Below, in pieces: positions 1-5,128 of a DNA stretch of 9,559 bases (the first letter of the stretch is position 1; every line of letters starts with the position of its first letter). The translations under genes were made by a program, and so were the position numbers. The stretch lies in NCBI GenBank assembly GCA_018065365.1, contig JAGHTH010000112.1, positions 1 through 9,559 on the forward strand, in the 5' to 3' direction. The notes under the pieces are model-generated. The model saw only the letters and a list, made by a program, of their open reading frames with translations, had not been told where the DNA came from and made no database searches. Source of the DNA: Candidatus Coliplasma caballi (GTDB lineage Bacteria > Bacillota > Clostridia > Oscillospirales > CAG-382).

Positions 1-662
1 GGTACCGCGTGATCATCGTGATGCCCGACTCGATGTCTGTCGAGCGGCGGTTGTTGATGAAAGCGTACGGCGCGGAGGTCGTTCTGACGCCCGGCAAGGA
101 CGGAATGTCCGGCGCGATCGCCGAGGCGGAACGGTTGGCGGAAACGATCCCGGGTAGTTTTGTTCCGGGGCAGTTCGACAACCCCGACAACCCGCGGGCG
201 CATTACGAGACGACCGGCCCGGAATTATGGCGCGACCTGGACGGAAAGATCGACTTTTTCGTTGCGGGCGTCGGCACGGGCGGAACGGTCTCCGGCGTCG
301 GGAAGTTCTTAAAAGAGAAAAATCCTCGCGTTCGCGTCGTCGGCGTGGAGCCGGCGGGCTCGGCGGTGCTTTCGGGGAAGCCGGCGGGAAAACACGGCTT
401 ACAGGGCATCGGCGCGGGGTTTGTTCCGGCGGTGCTGGCAAAGGACGTGCTGGACGAAGTGATGACCGTAACCGAGGAGCAGGCGTACGAAACGGCGCGG
501 CTCGTCGGGAAGACCGAGGGGATCCTGATCGGCATTTCGGGCGGCGCGGCGCTTTACGCGGCGGCGGAACTTGCAAAAAGCCCCCAGAACGCCGGAAAGC
601 AGATCGCGGTGCTGTTGCCCGATTCGGGAGAACGGTATTTGTCAACACCATTGTTTGAATAA
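1..662 (+). CDS. cysK: Cysteine synthase (O-acetylserine sulfhydrylase), 3' part
   Basis: PLP-dependent cytoplasmic enzyme that makes cysteine from O-acetylserine and sulfide, the last step of cysteine biosynthesis. About 219 residues are present; the frame is open through the first base, so roughly the first 90 residues, including the PLP-binding lysine, lie upstream of the window. Visible family signatures are VIIVMPDSMSVERR at the start, YGAEVVLTPG, FDNPDNPRAHYETTGPE, the GVGTGGT phosphate-binding loop of PLP (fragment residues about 89-95), GLQGIGAGFVP, the GISGGAA segment and the C-terminal PDSGERYLSTPLF. The GTG at base 9 is an internal valine codon, not a start. The gene ends 1 base before a bidirectional terminator shared with the convergent ylmH gene. 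A paralogue such as CysM or cystathionine beta-synthase cannot be fully excluded without the N-terminus, but the motifs fit CysK best. Confidence 0.93.
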   Translation, partial: YRVIIVMPDSMSVERRLLMKAYGAEVVLTPGKDGMSGAIAEAERLAETIPGSFVPGQFDNPDNPRAHYETTGPELWRDLDGKIDFFVAGVGTGGTVSGVGKFLKEKNPRVRVVGVEPAGSAVLSGKPAGKHGLQGIGAGFVPAVLAKDVLDEVMTVTEEQAYETARLVGKTEGILIGISGGAALYAAAELAKSPQNAGKQIAVLLPDSGERYLSTPLFE

Positions 663-663
663 A

Positions 664-703
664 AGAAAGCGGGAAAAGCCAAAGCTGACTTTTCTCGCTT
701 TTT
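664..703. terminator. Bidirectional intrinsic terminator between cysK and ylmH
   Basis: Hairpin with arms GAAAGCGGGAAAAG (665-678) and CTTTTCTCGCTTTTT (689-703) around a 10-base loop; one G-T wobble interrupts the main stem. Plus-strand transcripts run into TTTTTCTTTTTA, and minus-strand transcripts end in TTTCTTTTATT, so the hairpin should stop both cysK and the converging ylmH operon. It occupies nearly all of the 45 bases between the two stop codons. Confidence 0.85.
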
Positions 704-707
704 CTTT

Positions 708-1463
708 TTATACCGAAAGTTCGATCGTAACGTTGTATTTTCCTTTTTTGCTCATCGAGTGGACCGCTTGGAAGCGGAAGCGACCGAAGCCGCGTACCGA
801 GAGCGTCTGCCCTTCGGCAACGGCGGCGCTGTTGTTTTCGAGCAGTCTGCCGTCCGCGAACACGCGGTGCGTGCGGAACAGCTCCAAGCTTTCTTCACGG
901 GAGAGCTTGTAGACCCCCGCGACCAGCACGTCGGCGCGTAAGGACGCGACCTGCAGGAATTTTTCTTCCGTTTTGCCGGAAACACCGGCGGGGAGCGCCT
1001 CAACGACCGAACAGCGCAGCGTGGTGTGCTTTGCTTTTTTGAGTTCGGACAGGATCACGGGCGCAACGGACGGGGAACAGAACAGGTAGGCGACGTTGTT
1101 TTGCAGAAAGATGTCGCCGATTTTTTCGCGGGCGATCTCCAGATTCATCAGCGCACCGAGCAGATCGCGGTGCGTCAGCGGATCGGCAAATTTCTGTTCC
1201 GCGGGCTTTGCTTCCACGCAGACGATCGGAAAATCGTCCGTGCCGTCGTCCTCGCCGAATCGCGCGATGACGCGCTCGCAGCCGTCCGTTCCGCCGAACA
1301 GCGTGATCCCCGCGTAATCGAGCTCGCTTTTCATCCGAAGCAGCAGGTCAAGTTCACTCATCCCGAGAAAATCGGTAAAGGTGTGCCGCCCATTCATGTA
1401 GCTGCGCTCGGCGAGTTCGGCAAAGCGGCGCTGCTTCTGCTTGTCTTCCTCGGTAAAGATCAT
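708..1463 (-). CDS. ylmH: YlmH-family S4-domain RNA-binding protein
   Basis: 251-residue protein of the YlmH family, close to the usual length. The N-terminal YlmH domain (about residues 1-165) includes the signature HRDLLGALMNLEIAREKIGDI-type segment (98-118). A C-terminal S4 RNA-binding domain (about 175-240) contains LRADVLVAGVYKLSREESLELF and VRGFGRFRF. In Bacillus and Streptococcus ylmH lies in the division cluster beside divIVA. Related S4 proteins bind the 50S subunit in ribosome-associated quality control, so a role on ribosomal RNA or peptidyl-tRNA is likely but not shown here. No division gene is adjacent. The ATG follows directly on the TAA of the upstream membrane-protein gene (zero spacing); a weak GGAAG lies about 8 bases upstream, so translational coupling is likely. 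Transcription ends at the shared terminator below base 708. Confidence 0.88.
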   Translation of the reverse strand: MIFTEEDKQKQRRFAELAERSYMNGRHTFTDFLGMSELDLLLRMKSELDYAGITLFGGTDGCERVIARFGEDDGTDDFPIVCVEAKPAEQKFADPLTHRDLLGALMNLEIAREKIGDIFLQNNVAYLFCSPSVAPVILSELKKAKHTTLRCSVVEALPAGVSGKTEEKFLQVASLRADVLVAGVYKLSREESLELFRTHRVFADGRLLENNSAAVAEGQTLSVRGFGRFRFQAVHSMSKKGKYNVTIELSV

Positions 1464-2060
1464 TTACTGTTCTTCCACGATCGCGGGCGTCGCCGCGGCT
1501 TTGGCTTTTTTGCGATTCAGCACGCGCAATAAGATCGTGTTGGCGAAACTTGCCACACCGTCGCAGAGCAGGACGATGTGCGTAAAGGTCGCCTGTACCG
1601 CTTCGTCGCCGAACGGGTTGATCGCGATCACGACGGTGCAGCCGATGAACAGAAGCGAAATGACCAGCACCGGAATCCAGAATTTCGATTTCATCGCGAA
1701 CAACTGGATCGCGTTCTGCAATTTGATGATCGCCGTCAGCATGATGCAGAGGTCAAGGAATATCGTCAGACTCTCGCCGACCGCGTCGGAACGGATGATG
1801 CAGCAGATGCCCAGAACGGCGGCAAACGCGCCGACGGAAAACCCGTACGCGCCGGTGTCAAGATAGGAACGTCTGATGAAATAGCGGATCACGAGCGCCG
1901 CGCCGACCAGAATCATCAGCGCGCCGAGCATCTGTGCCATGACGACGGTGTTCATCTGCGGCACGAATAACAAAAGCGCACCCAGCACGATGTATGCGAT
2001 CGGCAGGAACAACATAAACATTTCTCCGAAGTCTTTGGAGGGGGATTTTTTGTCCAACAT
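1464..2060 (-). CDS. HdeD/DUF308-like six-helix membrane protein
   Basis: 198-residue integral membrane protein. Hydrophobic segments fall at about residues 14-34, 37-60, 72-90, 96-120, 127-147 and 157-181, giving six predicted helices in three pairs, as in the HdeD/DUF308 family. A short charged N-terminus (MLDKKSPSKD) and a Lys/Ala-rich tail (LNRKKAKAAATPAIVEEQ) flank them. E. coli HdeD is tied to acid resistance, but the family is broad and no biochemical function can be assigned here. The start is supported by an AAGGAAGG ribosome site 8 bases upstream and by a good promoter at 2103-2131, leaving a leader of about 35 bases. It is the first gene of a two-gene operon: its TAA abuts the ylmH ATG. 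Confidence 0.75.
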   Translation of the reverse strand: MLDKKSPSKDFGEMFMLFLPIAYIVLGALLLFVPQMNTVVMAQMLGALMILVGAALVIRYFIRRSYLDTGAYGFSVGAFAAVLGICCIIRSDAVGESLTIFLDLCIMLTAIIKLQNAIQLFAMKSKFWIPVLVISLLFIGCTVVIAINPFGDEAVQATFTHIVLLCDGVASFANTILLRVLNRKKAKAAATPAIVEEQ

Positions 2061-2102
2061 AAGAAATACCTTCCTTTTGTACAGTATGAGACCCGATACC
2101 TT

Positions 2103-2131
2103 ATTATAAACGCTTTTGCGACAGAATGCAA
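2103..2131 (-). promoter_or_regulatory. Sigma-A-type promoter of the HdeD-like/ylmH operon
   Basis: On the minus strand, TTGCAT (2126-2131), a 17-base spacer and a perfect TATAAT (2103-2108). It lies 42 bases from the start codon, and an AAGGAAGG ribosome site falls between. Confidence 0.8.
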
Positions 2132-2218
2132 GAGGGAAGGAGAGGAAAGTTAAAACGATGTTCCTTTTATAAATAACAACTTATTTTTGTGCTGACCTCA
2201 ATATATTCCCAGCCGGAG

Positions 2219-2366
2219 GGGGTGGCAGGGAGAGCCGGATTGTTCAAAGCAAAAGAAAAAAAAATAAAAATAAAAAAGAAAGAACGCGGCTCGTCCGCGT
2301 TCTTTCTACCTATTAAGAAATAATGATTATCTTTTTTCTTTTGCACTCTGCGCTCTCCGGCACCCC
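2219..2366. repeat. Palindromic structured repeat, unit A (contains fba terminator)
   Basis: Nested inverted repeats. Outer arms are GGGGTG (2219-2224) with CACCCC (2361-2366) and GGAGAGC (2229-2235) with GCTCTCC (2352-2358). The middle stem is GCAAAAGAAAAAA (2249-2261) with TTTTTTCTTTTGC (2332-2344), 13 pairs. The inner 13-pair hairpin (2277-2307) is the terminator listed separately. Between outer and middle stems one side carries GGATTGTTCAAA and the other CACTCTG. Unit B repeats the same plan: GGATTGTTCAAAGCAAA is identical (2237-2253 and 2473-2489), and 21 of 24 bases match in the TTTGC..TCTG.GCTCTCCGGCAC side (2340-2363 and 2568-2591). It may be a small non-autonomous mobile palindrome or a structured RNA; identity is not established. 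Confidence 0.75.
2251..2307 (-). terminator. fba: Strong intrinsic terminator downstream of fba
   Basis: Perfect 13-pair hairpin, AGAAAGAACGCGG (2277-2289) with CCGCGTTCTTTCT (2295-2307), and a CTCGT loop on the plus strand. Reading leftward on the minus strand it is followed by an almost pure T tract (complement of 2251-2276). It lies 291 bases past the fba stop codon, so an fba transcript would carry a long 3' tail containing repeat unit B and the nested hairpin. Confidence 0.85.
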
Positions 2367-2429
2367 ATATCTTTTGGCACCTACCTTGGCCAGCAACAAA
2401 CCGGAGGTTGCGCCCGAGAGATGCAGATT

Positions 2430-2481
2430 GGACAATCCGAACGGAAGCAATATATCAATATTGCGAGAGTGAGGATTGTTC
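2430..2481. other. Nested hairpin between the two repeat units
   Basis: Apical stem GCAATAT (2447-2453) and ATATTGC (2458-2464) closes an ATCA loop. Symmetric 8-base internal segments follow (GAACGGAA 2439-2446 and GAGAGTGA 2465-2472), then a 9-pair basal stem GGACAATCC (2430-2438) with GGATTGTTC (2473-2481), including one G-T wobble. The right basal arm is also the conserved motif of repeat unit B, so the two structures exclude each other. Function unknown. Confidence 0.5.
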
Positions 2482-2591
2482 AAAGCAAACCGCTTTAGCG
2501 TTATAATGAGGAAAGCGCCGGTTTACTACCGACGCTTTCATAAATGCTATTTTTTAATTCTATTCGGTTTGCGGTCTGGGCTCTCCGGCAC
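2463..2591. repeat. Palindromic structured repeat, unit B (next to fba stop)
   Basis: Second copy of the element. Outer arm GAGAG (2465-2469) pairs with CTCTC (2581-2585). The middle stem is GCAAACCG (2485-2492) with CGGTTTGC (2565-2572). The inner hairpin is GAAAGCGCCGG (2511-2521) with CCGACGCTTTC (2529-2539), 11 positions with one non-Watson-Crick pair. Compared with unit A the middle stem changed on both sides while staying paired, whereas the single-stranded GGATTGTTCAAA side stayed constant. Its edge is 6 bases from the fba stop codon. Unlike unit A, its inner hairpin has no T tract on the minus strand, so it is not an obvious terminator for fba. Confidence 0.7.
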
Positions 2592-2597
2592 AACCGA

Positions 2598-3536
2598 TCA
2601 CGCTTTGCCGTTGCAGCCGAGGACATCGACCAACTTATGACGTACAAGTTCTTTGATGTTTGCTCTTGCGGGCTTGAGGTATTCTCTCGGGTCGAACTTG
2701 TCGGGATGCTCGTTGAAGAACTTACGAACGGTACCGGTCATTGCAAGACGCAGGTCGGAGTCGATGTTGATCTTGTAGACCGCGCTGCGTGCTGCTTCAC
2801 GAAGCTGCTCTTCCGGAACGCCGATCGCGCCGGGCATTGCACCGCCGTTCTCGTTGATCATCTGGACGTAGTCCTGCGGAACGGAGGAAGATCCGTGCAG
2901 AACGATCGGGAAGCCGGGCAGTCTCTTTTCGCATTCGTGGAGAACGTCGAAACGGAGCTGGGGCTTCGTGCCGGGTTTGAATTTGTATGCGCCGTGAGAA
3001 GTACCGATCGCGATCGCGAGGGAGTCGCATCCGGTCTTGGAAACGAATTCTTCGACTTCTTCCGGTCTGGTGTAGGAAGCGCAGCCCTCCTGGACTTTGA
3101 CTTCGTCTTCGATGCCTGCGAGGGTACCGAGTTCCGCTTCTACGACGACGCCGTGAGCGTGTGCGTATTCAACGACTTTCTTGGTGATCTCGATGTTCTC
3201 CGCGAAGGGCTTGGAGGAAGCGTCGATCATGACGGAAGTGAAGCCGCCGTCGATGCACGCTTTGCAGGTCTCGAAATCGGGGCCGTGGTCAAGGTGCAGA
3301 ACGATCGGAATGTCGGGGCATTCGATAACTGCCGCTTCGACGAGTTTGACGAGGTAGGTGTGGTTTGCGTATGCGCGCGCACCCTTGGAAACCTGCAGGA
3401 TAACGGGGGCCTTTTCTTCAGCGCAGGCCTCGGTGATACCCTGGACGATCTCCATGTTGTTGACGTTGAAGGCACCGATGGCGTAACCGCCGTTGTATGC
3501 CTTTTTGAACATTTCGGTAGAAGTTACGAGTGGCAT
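2598..3536 (-). CDS. fba: Class II fructose-bisphosphate aldolase
   Basis: 312-residue zinc-dependent aldolase that cleaves fructose 1,6-bisphosphate to dihydroxyacetone phosphate and glyceraldehyde 3-phosphate in glycolysis, and does the reverse in gluconeogenesis. Visible motifs are AFNVNN near the N-terminus, LHLDHGPDF with catalytic D83 and zinc-binding H84, EAELGTLAGIED around E133-E135, IGTSHGAYK with zinc ligand H181, LHGSSSVP with zinc ligand H214, and KINIDSD (255-261) for phosphate binding. Length is typical of the family. The ATG has an AAAGGAG ribosome site 7-8 bases upstream and its own promoter at 3575-3603. The strong terminator lies about 290 bases beyond the stop, after the palindromic repeats. 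The PPi-type phosphofructokinase that makes its substrate is encoded nearby on the opposite strand. Tagatose-bisphosphate aldolase is a close alternative, but glycolytic FBA is preferred. Confidence 0.94.
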   Translation of the reverse strand: MPLVTSTEMFKKAYNGGYAIGAFNVNNMEIVQGITEACAEEKAPVILQVSKGARAYANHTYLVKLVEAAVIECPDIPIVLHLDHGPDFETCKACIDGGFTSVMIDASSKPFAENIEITKKVVEYAHAHGVVVEAELGTLAGIEDEVKVQEGCASYTRPEEVEEFVSKTGCDSLAIAIGTSHGAYKFKPGTKPQLRFDVLHECEKRLPGFPIVLHGSSSVPQDYVQMINENGGAMPGAIGVPEEQLREAARSAVYKINIDSDLRLAMTGTVRKFFNEHPDKFDPREYLKPARANIKELVRHKLVDVLGCNGKA

Positions 3537-3574
3537 GATAAATCTCCTTTGTATTCACAATGTTTTCTTTTGTC

Positions 3575-3603
3575 AGTTTACCGCAAACGAAGCCAAAAGT
3601 CAA
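3575..3603 (-). promoter_or_regulatory. fba: Sigma-A-type promoter of fba
   Basis: Minus strand TTGACT (3598-3603), 17-base spacer, TAAACT (3575-3580). It begins only about 25 bases past the stop codon of the upstream sigma-like gene. No clear terminator separates that gene from fba, so some read-through into fba is possible. Confidence 0.8.
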
Positions 3604-3628
3604 GTCTTTTTCGGGATTTTTTCGCGGT

Positions 3629-4918
3629 TTATTGCAATTCGACGTATTCGGCGGAACAGTAGCCGACCTGCGTCTTGCCTGCGTCGTCCACGAACGACAC
3701 CTTGTACCATTTCTCGCCTTTGTCGTTCGTAACGGTTTCGAGGATGGTAACGTGTCTTCCGCCCGGAATGACCGCGAGCTTTTTGCCCTCCGTGCCGGGT
3801 GCGTCGCGCAGATTCAGGCTCTCTTTTGCTCTCGGGTAGGTGTCCTCGACGGGCGAAACGGAACTTTCCGTCGGTTCGGAAGAAGCGGCGGGCTCGGAAC
3901 TCTCGATCGGCTCGGAACTTTCTGCCGGCTCGGAAACCGTGCTTTCCTCGGAAGATTCGTCGGAGCCGGAAAGGTCGATGCCGGAGTCTTCGCTCGCGAC
4001 GGCGCTCTGCTCCGAAACGGGCTCGCTCTGTTCCGAAACGGGCTCGCTTGCGGCGGAAGATTCCGCGGGAGCGGGTTTCACGGGCCTTTTCCCAAACCAC
4101 CAGACGAGGAAACCGGCGGCGCCGATCAGCACGAGCGCGGCGACGATCCATAACACTTTCTGCGTCGTGCCGGAAGCACCGGGAGCGGTGTCGCACCAAT
4201 CGTCATCGACGGGCTTGTCAAAGGGATCGTCTTCGTCCTCGACGTTGTACGCGGCGCGCGTTTGCAGCGAAACGTCTTCGGGGACCGGGAAGGTTTTGCC
4301 GCAGGTCTTGAGCAGGCGCGGCAGGAACGGCAAAAGTTGGGTGCCGAGTCCGTCCGCGTCATCGTTCAGACGTTCCGCGATCGCGAGTCGTCCGCCGACG
4401 GTGTGCGCTTTGACCGCGTCGGCGTCGCAGCCGAGCAGGGCAGCCGTTTCCGCGACGGAAAAGCCGACAAAGTCGTGGATCATCAGACAGAAGCGGCGGC
4501 TGTCGGAAAGCGTGTCGATGAACGCGTTGACGGTGTCAAGGTCTGATTTGCGGACGGTGGGCTCCTCCGCCGTGCGCGGAAGATCCTGCAATTCGTCGTA
4601 ACGGAATTCGTTGCCGTCCGCTTCTTCCACGACGACGCTCTCCCCGCGGGAAGACGCCATCCGGATCTTTGCAAGATAAAACGCGTTGCCGCAGATCCAG
4701 CGTAAGAACGTCTGTCCCTCCGGGATCTCGCGCAGGTTGCGTTTTGCGTACACGAACGCGTCGCGGGTTACCTCCGCAGCGTCAGCGTCGTTTGCCGTCA
4801 GCATTCTGCAAAAGTAATAAACGCGTTTGTCGTAAGTATTGAAAAGTGTGTCAAATGCGTCCGATTCGCCTTTTTCGGCGCGGACGATCAGATCAAGAAT
4901 TTGTTTCTGTTCGGGCAT
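3629..4918 (-). CDS. ECF-sigma-like protein fused to a membrane anchor and extracellular SH3 domain
   Basis: 429 residues from the ATG at 4918. Residues about 20-87 resemble sigma region 2 (AFDTLFNTYDKRVYYFCRML, then TFLRWICGNAFYLAKIRM). Residues about 127-183 resemble region 4, with the helix-turn-helix VGFSVAETAALLGCDADAVKAH. One hydrophobic helix follows (about 255-276, VLWIVAALVLIGAAGFLVWWF), then a Ser/Glu/Pro-rich linker (about 282-357) with two exact SEPVSEQ repeats, then a bacterial SH3 domain (about 363-429) with SLNLRDAPG and VGYCSAEYVELQ. Predicted topology is sigma-like part inside, SH3 outside. An in-frame ATG at 4957 was not chosen: it sits immediately after the -10 box and has no ribosome site, whereas 4918 follows AGGAAAGGA by about 11 bases. 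No separate anti-sigma gene is adjacent. It may be a true wall-sensing sigma factor or a derived regulator that no longer binds core polymerase; the region 4 end (HTVGGRLAIAE) departs from the usual SRLxRAR pattern. Confidence 0.8.
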   Translation of the reverse strand: MPEQKQILDLIVRAEKGESDAFDTLFNTYDKRVYYFCRMLTANDADAAEVTRDAFVYAKRNLREIPEGQTFLRWICGNAFYLAKIRMASSRGESVVVEEADGNEFRYDELQDLPRTAEEPTVRKSDLDTVNAFIDTLSDSRRFCLMIHDFVGFSVAETAALLGCDADAVKAHTVGGRLAIAERLNDDADGLGTQLLPFLPRLLKTCGKTFPVPEDVSLQTRAAYNVEDEDDPFDKPVDDDWCDTAPGASGTTQKVLWIVAALVLIGAAGFLVWWFGKRPVKPAPAESSAASEPVSEQSEPVSEQSAVASEDSGIDLSGSDESSEESTVSEPAESSEPIESSEPAASSEPTESSVSPVEDTYPRAKESLNLRDAPGTEGKKLAVIPGGRHVTILETVTNDKGEKWYKVSFVDDAGKTQVGYCSAEYVELQ

Positions 4919-4959
4919 TCGGTTTTTCGTCCTTTCCTCAGGATAACTCAACATCATAT

Positions 4960-4988
4960 ATTATAGGGGAAAAAACGGATTCTGTCAA
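4960..4988 (-). promoter_or_regulatory. Perfect consensus promoter of the sigma-SH3 gene
   Basis: Minus strand TTGACA (4983-4988), exactly 17 bases, TATAAT (4960-4965): both hexamers are full matches to the sigma-A consensus. Transcription should begin at about 4953, which leaves a leader of about 35 bases before the ATG at 4918 and makes a start at 4957 implausible. Confidence 0.88.
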
Positions 4989-5053
4989 GATGAGAATGCA
5001 AACATTTTGCGAAAAATATTGGCGGGAATCTTTCTTTTTTTACAGAAAAGAGG

Positions 5054-5083
5054 TTGACATTTTCGGGCGAATTGTGGTAATAT
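5054..5083 (+). promoter_or_regulatory. pfp: Promoter of the phosphofructokinase gene
   Basis: TTGACA (5054-5059), 18-base spacer, TAATAT (5078-5083). It diverges from the sigma-SH3 promoter, with about 65 bases between the two -35 boxes. No obvious operator palindrome was seen between them. Confidence 0.75.
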
Positions 5084-5128
5084 AAGAGGAAAAGAAAAAA
5101 ACACAACAAAAAGGATCAGGTGAAACAA

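Noticed and set aside
2455..2541. 28-residue minus-strand ORF starting MKASVVNRRF
   Set aside because: No ribosome site; its start and first third overlap the inner hairpin of repeat unit B, so structure explains it better.
2219..2591. CRISPR array or attC-type integron site
   Set aside because: Only two units, about 235 bases apart and palindromic throughout, with no regular spacers, no integrase and no cassette genes.
2544..3662. 372-codon open frame on the plus strand
   Set aside because: Antisense to fba across its whole length; composition is typical of a reverse-strand shadow.
3840..4601. 253-codon plus-strand frame rich in Ser and Glu
   Set aside because: Mirror image of the repetitive Ser/Glu/Pro linker of the sigma-SH3 gene; no independent start signals.
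4919..4957. Longer start for the sigma-SH3 gene at 4957
   Set aside because: Only 2 bases beyond the -10 box and without a ribosome site; it would be at the transcription start itself.
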